Shown one piece after another: positions 26,932 through 35,624 of a stretch of 56,557 nt of DNA. The stretch is from Candidatus Thorarchaeota archaeon SMTZ1-45 (GTDB lineage Archaea > Asgardarchaeota > Thorarchaeia > Thorarchaeales > Thorarchaeaceae), in contig LRSL01000029.1 in the NCBI GenBank assembly GCA_001563335.1, positions 1 through 56,557 on the forward strand. The letters are read 5' to 3'. Each line of letters starts with the position of its first letter. Positions within the stretch are counted from its first letter, which is position 1. The translations under genes were made by a program, and so were the position numbers. The notes under the pieces were generated by a model that saw nothing but the letters and a program-made list of their open reading frames with translations, ran no database searches and was not told where the DNA came from.

Positions 26932-28315
26932 ACTTATACTCCTCCTCTGTGAGCCGCTGATATGTTACTGTATCTGACTCTTTCACTGAGCCTTTGAATT
27001 CTACTGATACAACCCCTCGAGTACCAAAAGTCTGCTTAATAACCCCAACCACTCCACTAGCTGTAGTTACTTTAGAGCCTACTAATCTTTCTGCAACTTC
27101 TTTTTTGGATGCGAGCGATTCCACAAGTGCATCTTTCTCACGAACACGTTGGACACTACCAACCCTTGTTCGAGGTCTTGAGAGAATCATCTTCCCCGGA
27201 ATATCTACAACTTCACCAGACGCAACTATTCTCATCTGTGTTGGGGGTAAATCAGTACGAAGTAGTAACACCTTGGTCCCCTTTGTGAGGGCAATCGGTT
27301 TCTGAAGAAGAAGTGCTGCATTGAACTCCAGAGTTACAATCTTGTCTTGAACAACATTTGTATTATCAATAACTATGAGAGGTAATATCTGTCCCGTAAC
27401 GACTGGCATTCCAGCTGAAACACTGACCGTCATCCTCTTTGTGATGCGACCTTTATACAAGGGATTGATTTCTAGTCGAGCAAGAAATGCAGTAGCTCGA
27501 GTCATACTCAGAGGCGCACATAGATAATCGCCCCTTGTGATTTCAGTGTCATCAATCTCTGGTATATTGACACCAACCCGATCACCAGCACTTGCTGTTT
27601 CACGATTTTCACCAAAGGTCTGTATCGATCGAACTCTGCTTGTTTTACCAAGTGGTGCAATCTCGACAATATCACCAAGGCTTATTCTCCCTCTTTGAAT
27701 AGTACCTGTCACAACTGTGCCATGACCTTTGACAGGAAATGCATGATCGATAGGAACAGACAAAGGACTCTCTTTGTTTCTCATTCGAGGTGATAGAATT
27801 CGTAATAGGGTGGATCGGAGTCTATCTATGCCTTCCTCCTTTATTGCTGAAACGCTCACAATCTCAGCATCAGCAAAGGAAGTTTCAGCTAGAATCAATC
27901 GGATTTTCTCTTCCACATTCTTGAGCTTAGAGGATGCTACAATATCAGTCTTGGTCATGGCAACAAGTATCTTTTCCACACCCATTGACTGAAGGACAAT
28001 AAGATGTTCACCAGTTTGTACCTTTGGACCTTCGTCAGCAGCCACAACTAGAATAGCTGCATCAATTATATTCGCACCCGCAACGACACTTCGAATCAAG
28101 TCAGCATGTCCAGGAGCATCCACTAATGTCACCAGATAGTTATCAAGTATGAACATTGTGAACCCAAGATCAATGGTTATGCCACGTTTCTGTGCCTGAG
28201 GGTGCTTATCCAAACCAGCAGTGGATACTTTCTCACTGAGTACTTGTGCAAGAGCTGTCTTCCCATGATCTATATGACCCATGAGACCCACGTGAACAGG
28301 CACAAGATTGTCCAT
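26921..28315 (-). CDS. selB: Selenocysteine-specific elongation factor SelB
   Basis: EF-Tu-like GTPase that delivers Sec-tRNA(Sec) to in-frame UGA, 464 residues. G1 GHIDHGKT (about 13-20), G3 DAPGH, and G4 present as TKTD, one residue off the usual NKxD. Domains II and III follow, then a short C-terminal domain IV typical of archaeal and eukaryal SelB, without the winged helices of bacterial SelB. An eIF2-gamma or EF-1A identity is unlikely given its size and the adjacent SepSecS. First gene of the minus-strand Sec operon. Confidence 0.92.
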   Translation of the reverse strand: MDNLVPVHVGLMGHIDHGKTALAQVLSEKVSTAGLDKHPQAQKRGITIDLGFTMFILDNYLVTLVDAPGHADLIRSVVAGANIIDAAILVVAADEGPKVQTGEHLIVLQSMGVEKILVAMTKTDIVASSKLKNVEEKIRLILAETSFADAEIVSVSAIKEEGIDRLRSTLLRILSPRMRNKESPLSVPIDHAFPVKGHGTVVTGTIQRGRISLGDIVEIAPLGKTSRVRSIQTFGENRETASAGDRVGVNIPEIDDTEITRGDYLCAPLSMTRATAFLARLEINPLYKGRITKRMTVSVSAGMPVVTGQILPLIVIDNTNVVQDKIVTLEFNAALLLQKPIALTKGTKVLLLRTDLPPTQMRIVASGEVVDIPGKMILSRPRTRVGSVQRVREKDALVESLASKKEVAERLVGSKVTTASGVVGVIKQTFGTRGVVSVEFKGSVKESDTVTYQRLTEEEYKFGQ

Positions 28316-28392
28316 ATACTTGCCTCAGGTCAAGATGAATATCACTTGCATAAAACCTTAGTCACAAATAAGTAGAGATACAGAGGAGTTTA

Positions 28393-28845
28393 TTGGGAAC
28401 CCGTACCAGACTGAAAAGTATGGTGTCACGGTCTCTTGAGAAGATGATGCTTATTGCCATAGGACTATCGACAGTCGTTATTATAGGCGTGCCAGTGTTG
28501 ATGTATGCAATTGACACAATTAGCACAACAACACAGTTGCAGGAGGCTGTGTTAGTTGCAGGACAGATTCATAATGCAACCAGAGATGTAGACACAGGGG
28601 TTCTCAATACCACATCAATTACATTTTGGGTTAATCCAGGTCTCTCAGTGACAGCAAATGAGAAGACTCTGACTGTGTTGTTTATCGACAATGGAACACC
28701 AGCAAACACTTGGGCAGCCACTTATTCCCATGATATTATAATCAATGAACCAATATTGTCGCATACAGGAAGAGTCCTCTATTCTGCAGAGTTCACTTTG
28801 GTTGATGATTCTATTCACATCACATTTCTTGAGGTTCCAATTTGA
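28393..28845 (+). CDS. Small single-pass membrane protein with extracellular beta domain (pilin-like)
   Basis: 150 residues. A basic N-terminus and one long hydrophobic helix (about residues 18-40) precede a Thr/Asn-rich beta-strand domain, the layout of archaeal pilin- or archaellin-like subunits; no clear class III signal peptide cleavage site is seen. TTG at 28393 follows a GAGGAG site by a few bases; ATG at 28420 is the alternative. No assembly ATPase is nearby, so the pilin idea is weak. It precedes the polyferredoxin gene by 89 bases. Confidence 0.6.
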   Translation: MGTRTRLKSMVSRSLEKMMLIAIGLSTVVIIGVPVLMYAIDTISTTTQLQEAVLVAGQIHNATRDVDTGVLNTTSITFWVNPGLSVTANEKTLTVLFIDNGTPANTWAATYSHDIIINEPILSHTGRVLYSAEFTLVDDSIHITFLEVPI

Positions 28846-28934
28846 GATTACTAGCATTCAGGAAATAGAGCACAACGTTTTTAATCTGGACTCAGGTTCA
28901 CGCCGCAAACACCCTCGGGTGAGGACTGAAAGCA

Positions 28935-29996
28935 ATGGCGGAGGATGTCGATAGAATCGACGAAACTGGTACAGATGAGGAAGAGTCCGAACCAGAGGAT
29001 GAAATGCCAGAAGATGAACCAAAGAAAGTGGAGATTAAGGAGCCGAGGAGAATTAGCCTCAGATCAAATCCTCTTGGGCTGATTTTGAACATTAGGATGC
29101 TGCGCCGAGTCTTCCAGATTCTTGCATTCATAGGAATCAATGGGTATATTCTTCTCGCATGGTTTAGAATGCCAAATGTTCAAGCCTTTTGGCTATCAAT
29201 CTGGCAAAACTTACCAACACTACCAATTTTAGCTCCATTGGAAGCACCTTTTGGAGTTATAGCAGGCTCATTTGACACAATGATACGGGAGTTCTCAACA
29301 GGTATCTTTCCATTCTTCACTATAGGCGCGATGTTAATCATTGTTGTCATTTTTGGGAGGGCAGGCTGTGGATGGATCTGCCCGATTGGCACGATTCAGG
29401 ATTTAGTCACTCTGCCAAAACGAACAAAGACACGCCCAACCCATGGGACAGAAACAGAGCTTCGAAAGGTCAAGGCATATGTTTTTGTCGTTGTAGCATT
29501 CCTCGCTGTATGGGTTGGATTTTCAAGACTCTCAGGGACTGCTGAAACTTTGGAGAACGCATTGGGTGCATTTGTGAATGATGCGTTTGCACCTCTTAAT
29601 CCTGCATACATACTGTTTGTCCTTTTGCCAGACCAACTGTGGCCAACAAGCCTCGATACTCTGTGGTACTTCTCACAATGGGAATGGGCACTGTTGCAGA
29701 TGATATTTGTTATTTTCGTATTTTTCATTTCTTTCTGGATTCCAAGATGGTTCTGTAGGTGGCTTTGTCCTGCAGGCTGGTTCTATGGTGTCTTTTCACG
29801 AGATGCGTTGATTGGAATAGCACGGAATCCTGCGCGCTGCACCCCTGACACATGCAATGTGTGTGAAGTTGTTTGTCCAATGAATATACGAATCCGGAAA
29901 TTCCCGTACAAACATATGTACAGCCCGGACTGTATCATGTGCTTGGATTGCAAGAGTCACTGTCCAAATAATGCCATTATCTTGAAGTTCTCATAG
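28935..29996 (+). CDS. Membrane-bound polyferredoxin, NapH/NosR-C-terminal type
   Basis: 353-residue membrane protein with an acidic 55-residue cytoplasmic head, then about five membrane helices. Between them are the CGWICPIG and CRWLCPAG motifs (CxxxCP twins of the NapH/RdxA family). A C-terminal ferredoxin domain has CNVCEVVCP and CIMCLDCKSHCP. It would move electrons between a quinone-like or cytoplasmic donor and an unknown partner. No other subunit is adjacent. It ends 6 bases inside the convergent ModE-like gene. Confidence 0.85.
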   Translation: MAEDVDRIDETGTDEEESEPEDEMPEDEPKKVEIKEPRRISLRSNPLGLILNIRMLRRVFQILAFIGINGYILLAWFRMPNVQAFWLSIWQNLPTLPILAPLEAPFGVIAGSFDTMIREFSTGIFPFFTIGAMLIIVVIFGRAGCGWICPIGTIQDLVTLPKRTKTRPTHGTETELRKVKAYVFVVVAFLAVWVGFSRLSGTAETLENALGAFVNDAFAPLNPAYILFVLLPDQLWPTSLDTLWYFSQWEWALLQMIFVIFVFFISFWIPRWFCRWLCPAGWFYGVFSRDALIGIARNPARCTPDTCNVCEVVCPMNIRIRKFPYKHMYSPDCIMCLDCKSHCPNNAIILKFS

Positions 29997-30407
29997 ATTC
30001 AAGTGGCTAGATGACTCGAGTATATCATTGAATGCTTTGTTGATATTAGAATATAATTCCATGAGTTTCAGACCATTCTCTGTAACTCTCGCACCACCAC
30101 CACCTTCTGTGCCACCTTTGAAGGTTTCAACCAAAGTGATACCCAGTTTTTTCTCTATCTTTTTTATAACGCCCCAAGCATAACGATAAGACATGCTGAG
30201 TTTTTTTGCACCTTTTGTGATAGTGCCTTCTTCATATACGGATTTCAGTATAGCATAGGCTCCAGGTCCAAAAATGTACTCTCCATCTCTTTCAAACCAA
30301 AGCTTGTAGTCTGGCACCAGAGTGAGACTATGTTTCTCCTTACCACACATGTAAAACCACTCCATGCACATGATTTGAGGATCATGCTTGCGATTTAATG
30401 ACCCCAT
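29991..30407 (-). CDS. ModE-type winged-helix regulator (DNA-binding domain only)
   Basis: LysR-like HTH of the ModE N-terminal class, up to 138 residues. Signatures are the GEYIFGPGAYAIL stretch, the LSMSYRYAWGVIKKIEKKLG helix-turn-helix and GGTEGGGGARVTENG wing. The molybdate-binding TOBE domains of full ModE are absent. It could regulate Mo/W uptake or the tungsten-enzyme genes in this window. The start is uncertain: ATG 30407 overlaps the upstream gene by 13 bases, and ATG codons nearer the first strand (about 30350-30370) are also possible. Confidence 0.85.
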   Translation of the reverse strand: MGSLNRKHDPQIMCMEWFYMCGKEKHSLTLVPDYKLWFERDGEYIFGPGAYAILKSVYEEGTITKGAKKLSMSYRYAWGVIKKIEKKLGITLVETFKGGTEGGGGARVTENGLKLMELYSNINKAFNDILESSSHLNL

Positions 30408-30619
30408 CTAAGTCGTTCTGGTTTTGTTTCTTTCTTGAAGACTTTCTTCACTGTTTTCCAATGATCAGCGCACAGGTAAACTGTTCTTGATCGTGCATCT
30501 TTGACTTTGAGACTTGATTTTGCTACACTCTCAGCAATCCGATCTCTCTTCATGGATCTCTTTGAAGGTTTCCTGCAACCAACTATACTGCAAATCTTTT
30601 CCTCTGACACTTGGGACAC
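30395..30619 (-). CDS. Small zinc-finger-like basic protein
   Basis: 74 residues, strongly basic, with a CSIVGC pair near the N-terminus and YLCADHW near residue 50, a plausible C-x4-C...C-x2-H zinc site. The C-terminus is Lys/Arg-rich and may bind nucleic acid. It lies 49 bases after the MMP2-like gene and overlaps the ModE-like gene, so these genes probably share a transcript. Function not recognised. Confidence 0.65.
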   Translation of the reverse strand: MSQVSEEKICSIVGCRKPSKRSMKRDRIAESVAKSSLKVKDARSRTVYLCADHWKTVKKVFKKETKPERLRWGH

Positions 30620-30668
30620 TTCAAACCCACTACCTGTTGAATGGTATTATAACTATAGCGCATTGATA

Positions 30669-31667
30669 TCAGGTATTAACATTCTTTGGTGTGAGAAAGC
30701 CACCCTTTGAAAAGTCAAAAAATATGCGTTCATCTTTGCCAAGTGTCAATCTGACAGCTTTGGAGTCGTCAGCCTGTCCAAAGAAAGTCGTGGAAAGGCC
30801 ATGTGCCTGTGCAATCCGTTTCACGTCCGGGAGATTACTTTCAGCTGTGGCTACAAGAAAACCTAGTGAGATAAACATCCGAACCCAGTCCTCTAATGGA
30901 ATGTCAGAGGGTCGAGACGAGTCAAGGGAATCTAAGTTCAAAGTGCCACCACATCCAGAGTATTCTAACATCATACCGGCTGTCCCTATCACTCCTGCAA
31001 CAGAAACATCCTTCGCAGCTGTCAATAACTTTTCACTGGCAAGTTCATTCATTACTGAGAGTCTGCGAACAACATCCTCAGATGTTCGACCTGTGACTGA
31101 GTCCCATCCCAGTTTGTAGCTTTCACCTCTCTGGCCAACTTTGTCAAACAATAGAACCAACACATTACCTGACTCTGCTCCACCTGCAGTGAGAAGATTC
31201 GTTTTCATGACTCTGCCTGTGGCTGAGCCAACAATATACGTGGAGCTTGAACTAGGATTTGTATGCCCTCGGACAATGGGAACTCGAAATATCTGAGACC
31301 CGGTGATTAGCCCATCGAGTAATGCCTCTCCAATTTTAGGATCGGAATATGACAAAGCTACAGCAAATGAGGTTGGCGTTCCCCCTGCAGCGTAGATATC
31401 CATCATGTTAGCAAGCACAGCATTGAATCCTGCTGCTCGAGGGTAGTTTACGCAGAGGTCTTCAACAATCCCATCGGTAGTTAAGAGTACGTATTCATCA
31501 GACTCTGTTCCGATTGCAGCAGAGTCCTCGCCAAGACTGTGAGGAGTATTACCCTTGAAGGATTCTAACCGAAGCCTATCAATTATAGAAGGAAGCACGA
31601 ATTTCCGTGAGATTCCATCAAAGCTCAAAAGGAGCTTTACAATCTCATCGAGACGGTTCAAGTCCAA
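30669..31667 (-). CDS. AIR synthase-related protein, methanogenesis-marker-2-like
   Basis: 332 residues of the PurM/ThiL/SelD/HypE ATP-binding superfamily. It has a GEDSAAIG phosphate-site motif, the AAKDVSVAGVIGTAGM segment and a C-terminal FFDFSKG ending; overall it resembles methanogenesis marker protein 2 rather than ThiL or SelD. It lacks the glycine-rich, Cys/Sec-containing N-terminal loop of SelD, so I do not call it selenophosphate synthase. TTG at 31667 is the likely start. A small membrane protein is encoded 10 bases upstream. Exact activity unknown. Confidence 0.78.
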   Translation of the reverse strand: MDLNRLDEIVKLLLSFDGISRKFVLPSIIDRLRLESFKGNTPHSLGEDSAAIGTESDEYVLLTTDGIVEDLCVNYPRAAGFNAVLANMMDIYAAGGTPTSFAVALSYSDPKIGEALLDGLITGSQIFRVPIVRGHTNPSSSSTYIVGSATGRVMKTNLLTAGGAESGNVLVLLFDKVGQRGESYKLGWDSVTGRTSEDVVRRLSVMNELASEKLLTAAKDVSVAGVIGTAGMMLEYSGCGGTLNLDSLDSSRPSDIPLEDWVRMFISLGFLVATAESNLPDVKRIAQAHGLSTTFFGQADDSKAVRLTLGKDERIFFDFSKGGFLTPKNVNT

Positions 31668-31677
31668 TCACTCTAAA

Positions 31678-31818
31678 CTAGGGAACCGGTGTTGCTGGAC
31701 CTGGAAGCAAGCCAACAGCAAAAGCAGCTTGACCAAGTAGAATACCTATTCCTAAGAGAGATATTCCAACCATGAAGTAAATAAGAGCCCGCATCTCTGG
31801 GCGAATTTCCTCAAACAC
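31678..31818 (-). CDS. 46-residue single-span membrane protein
   Basis: GTG start at 31818 with an AGGTGA site eight bases upstream, stop TAG at 31678-31680. The peptide begins FEEIRPEMRAL, has a glycine/leucine-rich transmembrane helix (about residues 11-36) and ends in GPATPVP. It is 10 bases upstream of the MMP2-like gene on the same strand. The good ribosome site, amphipathic start and tight spacing make it a likely real gene of unknown function. Confidence 0.65.
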   Translation of the reverse strand: MFEEIRPEMRALIYFMVGISLLGIGILLGQAAFAVGLLPGPATPVP

Positions 31819-31898
31819 TTCAGTTCACCTTCGCTACACAGCGAATTATGTGTCACTTATAGACGTTGCGTCATGAAGACTACTGAAAGATTGTTCCT

Positions 31899-32198
31899 TC
31901 ATCGCAGCTTGAACTTCTTCGCAATGTCTTTTGGCATCGCATCAGGATAAGGTTCATCAAGCCGTACATGCACTTCTTTTATTACTGGTTCAGTGATTTG
32001 CTTGCATTTCCCATCCTGTGTCAATTTACGTATTGCACACTTGGAATGAACACACCAGCCTTGATCACATTCTTCGTCAATCCAGGTACACCAGACTAAT
32101 TCCCTATTTCCTTGCCTCCGAATCTTAAGAGCTGGAGGCTTCTTTGTACACACAAATTTATCACACAGAGCTGTACATTCCACATTGTTGCTGACCAT
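31899..32198 (-). CDS. Unknown cysteine-rich small protein
   Basis: About 99 residues from ATG 32198, eight bases after GGAG (TTG 32213 is a longer alternative lacking its own site). Eight cysteines in the first 70 residues (CTALCDKFVC, WCTW, EECDQGWC, KCAIRK, GKCK) suggest zinc or Fe-S binding or disulfides. The C-terminus is charged. It is last of four minus-strand genes starting at endA. Not recognised. Confidence 0.65.
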   Translation of the reverse strand: MVSNNVECTALCDKFVCTKKPPALKIRRQGNRELVWCTWIDEECDQGWCVHSKCAIRKLTQDGKCKQITEPVIKEVHVRLDEPYPDAMPKDIAKKFKLR

Positions 32199-32226
32199 TA
32201 TTGACCGCTCCAAAGTTTAATTGTGT

Positions 32227-33027
32227 TCACCTCTTCTCGGCAACCCTGAGTAGCGATATCAAACGTTTTTGGCCACCTTCTACGATCTTGATGCTTCTTT
32301 CGAGTTTTGCTTTTGATGAGTCATAGGAGTTTCGAGATATATCTCCAATCTTGAATCTGGCTTCAATCCTGCTGAGTTCCTTGTCAAGGTCCTTGAGTGT
32401 CTTTTTGGTTCCCTTCACCCATTTTTTAGCGGTTTTTATTGCATTCTTTAGATTCTCATGCAATTCTTTGATTGCGTGAAGTATCTCACGTCGCTGTTCC
32501 TTGTAGACATCCTTGTCGACAGTACTTGAGATAGCCTCAAGTTTCTCAAGTCGTTCCTCATCCCGATCTAAAGCTTCTAGTAGCCGTTCCAAGACCAATG
32601 GTGTTGAAACAGCAGCTAACTCCCTTCGACGGCTCTTAGTCTTTTCAAATTCATCACGCAGCTCTTCAGCTCTAGCAGTGAGGACATCTTTGTTTGCTTG
32701 TTGAAGTTGAAGTGCCTGTCTAGTTGCTTTGGTTCGCTCTATGATGCTGTCAAGTTCCATATCAACAACATCAAGCTCGGATCTTGACAGAAGCACAACT
32801 GCAGCCTCATTATCCATATCTTCTATTGTTATATCGAAATAAGGTAAGTCCACCCTCTCTGGTTGTATTGGAAGTGTTATGGAATCGAGCTGCTCTTCAG
32901 TCTTTGATTCAACTTCTGGAGGACTAATGGATTCCTCTACATCAAGTGGTTTTCCACATATCTTGCAGTAACGCCCTTCGGGGACTTCCAAACCACAGAA
33001 AGGACAGGTAACAAGCGTGTCTGACAT
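32227..33027 (-). CDS. Zinc-ribbon plus long coiled-coil protein
   Basis: 266 residues from ATG 33027. An N-terminal zinc ribbon (CPFCG...YCKICG) is followed by a flexible acidic linker and about 180 residues of heptad-rich coiled coil rich in Glu, Lys and Leu. This layout resembles archaeal scaffold or cytoskeletal-type proteins, but I see no CdvA, SMC or ESCRT signature. Function unknown. Confidence 0.7.
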   Translation of the reverse strand: MSDTLVTCPFCGLEVPEGRYCKICGKPLDVEESISPPEVESKTEEQLDSITLPIQPERVDLPYFDITIEDMDNEAAVVLLSRSELDVVDMELDSIIERTKATRQALQLQQANKDVLTARAEELRDEFEKTKSRRRELAAVSTPLVLERLLEALDRDEERLEKLEAISSTVDKDVYKEQRREILHAIKELHENLKNAIKTAKKWVKGTKKTLKDLDKELSRIEARFKIGDISRNSYDSSKAKLERSIKIVEGGQKRLISLLRVAEKR

Positions 33028-33092
33028 GGCTTTACACAATCCATGATAGAATTCCTAGTCGGACTTTTATCCGACATTAGTTTCGGTCTTGT

Positions 33093-33410
33093 TCATGTTA
33101 GAGTGCCCAGTCGACTGCTCACTTCATCAAGCTGAGCTTTTGTTGTGACTATTGAATCTGCACCATATGTCGGTATTACTTTCAATTCCTCTATAAGAAG
33201 AGCTATTGCTTTATTGGAATCAATCTCCTTCTTATCAAGAGAGGCATCGGGAAAAGTAAGCGATGCTTCTATCCATTTCGTTTTTGTGTCATCAGAGGGA
33301 AATAGACAGTAGATATAGTCGTCATTGCTGCAGATAAACGAGGGAGTGTTCTCCCAAGCTTGTGCCAACAGTATGCCAAAAGCCTTTGCATTTTCAGCCT
33401 TATCAGCCAT
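33093..33410 (-). CDS. Unknown small protein
   Basis: 105 residues from ATG 33410, seven bases after GAGGT. It looks alpha/beta and soluble, with two cysteines and the phrase YIYCLFPSDD. It sits between endA and the coiled-coil gene on the same strand. Not recognised. Confidence 0.6.
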   Translation of the reverse strand: MADKAENAKAFGILLAQAWENTPSFICSNDDYIYCLFPSDDTKTKWIEASLTFPDASLDKKEIDSNKAIALLIEELKVIPTYGADSIVTTKAQLDEVSSRLGTLT

Positions 33411-33493
33411 CAAGATTACCTCGGGCCAGATGTTGTAACGGACAACGTATTTGCGAACTTAATTGTTTTGCTCATGGATTGAAGCGAAAAAAA

Positions 33494-34057
33494 CTATGGT
33501 CTATGCCAAACGAAGGAATAGTAAGCGACCTCAGCATTTTCTTTGACTGTGGCAATGATGAATTTCTTCCTCACACTTGTTGCTAATCTCCCAGCCCGAA
33601 CAATATCGAGTGGAACTACACCTTTCCTCTGGGGGATAACATGGACAAGAAAGGGTGCATGGTCTTTTCCAGGTCCAAATTCATAGACTGCAAAATCAGT
33701 ACCAAACTTTAATCCGGGACGTACAACATACCCATGTTCACGTAACTGAGAATATACAACGAAACGGTCTTTGAACTCATCAGACCATTCCGATCCTAGT
33801 TTTAGAAGATCATCAACACTTAGGATTTTATCTTCATCATGTCGGCGAACATTGAGCCGTTTTTGTTGAGTGAGATAGACACATTCAATCAACGATAACT
33901 CAAGTGGTTTGTCGAAAACTGAAGACTTCGGTTTTCTAATTCCTACAGGTTGGCCAAAGTAACCCTCTTCATAAAGTTGCATGCCATAATCAGGATCCCA
34001 AACGATTCCTCTGTCACCTACAAGTCTAGCTTCTGCAACAAAGGAAGGTTTTTCCAA
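33494..34057 (-). CDS. endA: tRNA-splicing endonuclease (EndA)
   Basis: Cleaves introns at bulge-helix-bulge sites in tRNA precursors. 187 residues, the size of the one-domain archaeal enzyme. The catalytic triad can be seen: Tyr in LREHGYVVRPGLKFGTDF, His in FLVHVIP, and Lys in RKKFIIAT. TTG at 34057 is the only start in this frame before the conserved N-terminal EAR...GIVWD region. It precedes three small genes on the same strand. Confidence 0.93.
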   Translation of the reverse strand: MEKPSFVAEARLVGDRGIVWDPDYGMQLYEEGYFGQPVGIRKPKSSVFDKPLELSLIECVYLTQQKRLNVRRHDEDKILSVDDLLKLGSEWSDEFKDRFVVYSQLREHGYVVRPGLKFGTDFAVYEFGPGKDHAPFLVHVIPQRKGVVPLDIVRAGRLATSVRKKFIIATVKENAEVAYYSFVWHRP

Positions 34058-34075
34058 TTCATAGCACCGACTATA

Positions 34076-34738
34076 TCAAGTATTGAGTGTGAGTGAGAGC
34101 GTTCGAATCACCAGTGCTGCATCTTCGCTGAAATTCGCTATATCCTCTAGCATGTTTATGAAATCTCGGAATCGGAGCAGTACAGGAAGTGGAATATCTA
34201 AAGGATACAATAAAGTTTGAATCTTTCTTTGTACCACGTCTATTTGCTTCTCTAGTTTACAAATCTCCTCAGCACGTTTCATGGATTCTTCCATGTTAAT
34301 TGATAGAAATCGTACTGCTTCACGTTGTGCAGAGAGCTGGGAGCTCATCAGCTTTCCTAGCTCTGCTATATTCTCTTTCAACTCACCATCAGGTGTCCAA
34401 TGTTCGACAACTGCTGCTAGATGATAGCATGCAATTTCTGCACCATCTACTGATTTGTCATTGTAGAACACAAGCTTGAGAAGATCTTCACGCTGCATCA
34501 AAGAGCTGGCGTTCGCCAGTTCATTGAGTATGGTACGCTTCAAAGCATCACCTTTTTCTTCTAGAGCCGTGATTTTCTCAAGTTCATCAGTTGCAATGGA
34601 CTTTTTACCTTCAAGCCAATCGGTGATTGCATTGACTACTATCTTATTTGCTGATACTGCCACACGAAAATGCTCATCCAGCATTTGTGTGATATTTCCC
34701 AGCTCGGAGCTGATGAACCTTCCATTATCGAGAACCAT
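34076..34738 (-). CDS. PhoU-like DUF47 protein
   Basis: About 220 residues of almost pure alpha helix with the EKxGDxLKR...L motif (LEEKGDALKR) and a C-terminal DIANFSEDAA segment typical of DUF47 phosphate-transport accessory proteins. ATG 34738 sits about seven bases after AGGTG. These proteins usually partner a PiT phosphate transporter; none is in the window. Divergent from uppP. Confidence 0.85.
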   Translation of the reverse strand: MVLDNGRFISSELGNITQMLDEHFRVAVSANKIVVNAITDWLEGKKSIATDELEKITALEEKGDALKRTILNELANASSLMQREDLLKLVFYNDKSVDGAEIACYHLAAVVEHWTPDGELKENIAELGKLMSSQLSAQREAVRFLSINMEESMKRAEEICKLEKQIDVVQRKIQTLLYPLDIPLPVLLRFRDFINMLEDIANFSEDAALVIRTLSLTLNT

Positions 34739-34820
34739 GATGGACACCTATATTGAGCTGAGTCGATTAGAGTAGCTTTTTAATTCTTCTGGACCTTGAG
34801 CAAAATAGGAGAAAGGAATA

Positions 34821-35621
34821 GTGGAGCTCTGGCAGCTTATCGTTGCTCTCATTCAGGGACTGGTGGAATGGCTTCCAATAAGCAGTGAAGGACAGGTTGT
34901 TCTGTTCTTGTATAATTTTTCACCCGTTTCCACAGAAGAGATCCTCTCTCTTGTGGTTTGGCTTCATCTCGGAACTACTTTAGCAGTAATAGTGAGGTAT
35001 CCAAGAGTAATTTTTGAAATATTGAGTTTCAGAGATAGGAGATTATTAAGACTCCTTCTTCTAGCTACAGGAAGTACCGCTCTTACTGCTTTACCTCTTT
35101 ACTACTTCCTGAAAAGCAGTTTGACGCCTATGCATGGTGAACTTTTGAACGTATTAGTAGGAGTACTGCTATTGGTAACAGCTATTGTCTTGTATCTTCC
35201 AACTAGACAAAGCAAGGAAAAAAATGTGGACATTGGACGAGAGGTTGAGAATACAGAGGCAGTCACAACTGGACTAGTTCAAGGTTTGGCAGTACTGCCT
35301 GGTTTAAGTAGATCAGGTGTGACCATTTCCGCGCTTCTGATACAGAAAATAGACAAAGAAACTGCAATGAAGTTCAGTTTCCTAATGAGTGCCCCTGCAG
35401 TCATCGCGATTCTTTTCTTGGAGATTTTATCAGGAACTACGATTCCATCAGGGATTAACACATTCGATTTCTTTGTGATAGAAGGAATCGTATTTGGGAC
35501 GGGGCTCATATCAATGGAGTTCCTATTGAGGTTAGCAAAAAGAGTCAGTTTCTGGAAATTATGCCTTGCTCTAGCAGTTGTGGCAATCGTGTTTGGCATC
35601 CCTACATTGATACCAATATAG
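34821..35621 (+). CDS. uppP: UppP/BacA-family polyprenyl-diphosphate phosphatase
   Basis: Eight-helix membrane protein of 266 residues. Both family motifs are present: QGLVEWLPISSEGQ near the N-terminus and GLSRSGVTISALL around residues 158-170. It releases phosphate from undecaprenyl-type diphosphates; in archaea the likely carrier is a dolichyl or other polyprenyl lipid used in glycosylation. GTG start at 34821 behind AAAGGA. Convergent with the AP-like gene. Confidence 0.93.
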   Translation: MELWQLIVALIQGLVEWLPISSEGQVVLFLYNFSPVSTEEILSLVVWLHLGTTLAVIVRYPRVIFEILSFRDRRLLRLLLLATGSTALTALPLYYFLKSSLTPMHGELLNVLVGVLLLVTAIVLYLPTRQSKEKNVDIGREVENTEAVTTGLVQGLAVLPGLSRSGVTISALLIQKIDKETAMKFSFLMSAPAVIAILFLEILSGTTIPSGINTFDFFVIEGIVFGTGLISMEFLLRLAKRVSFWKLCLALAVVAIVFGIPTLIPI

Positions 35622-35624
35622 AAA

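Noticed and set aside
30669..31667. SelD (selenophosphate synthase), which would complete the Sec pathway
   Set aside because: The protein is in the same superfamily but lacks the SelD N-terminal Cys/Sec-glycine-lysine loop and matches the MMP2-like pattern better.
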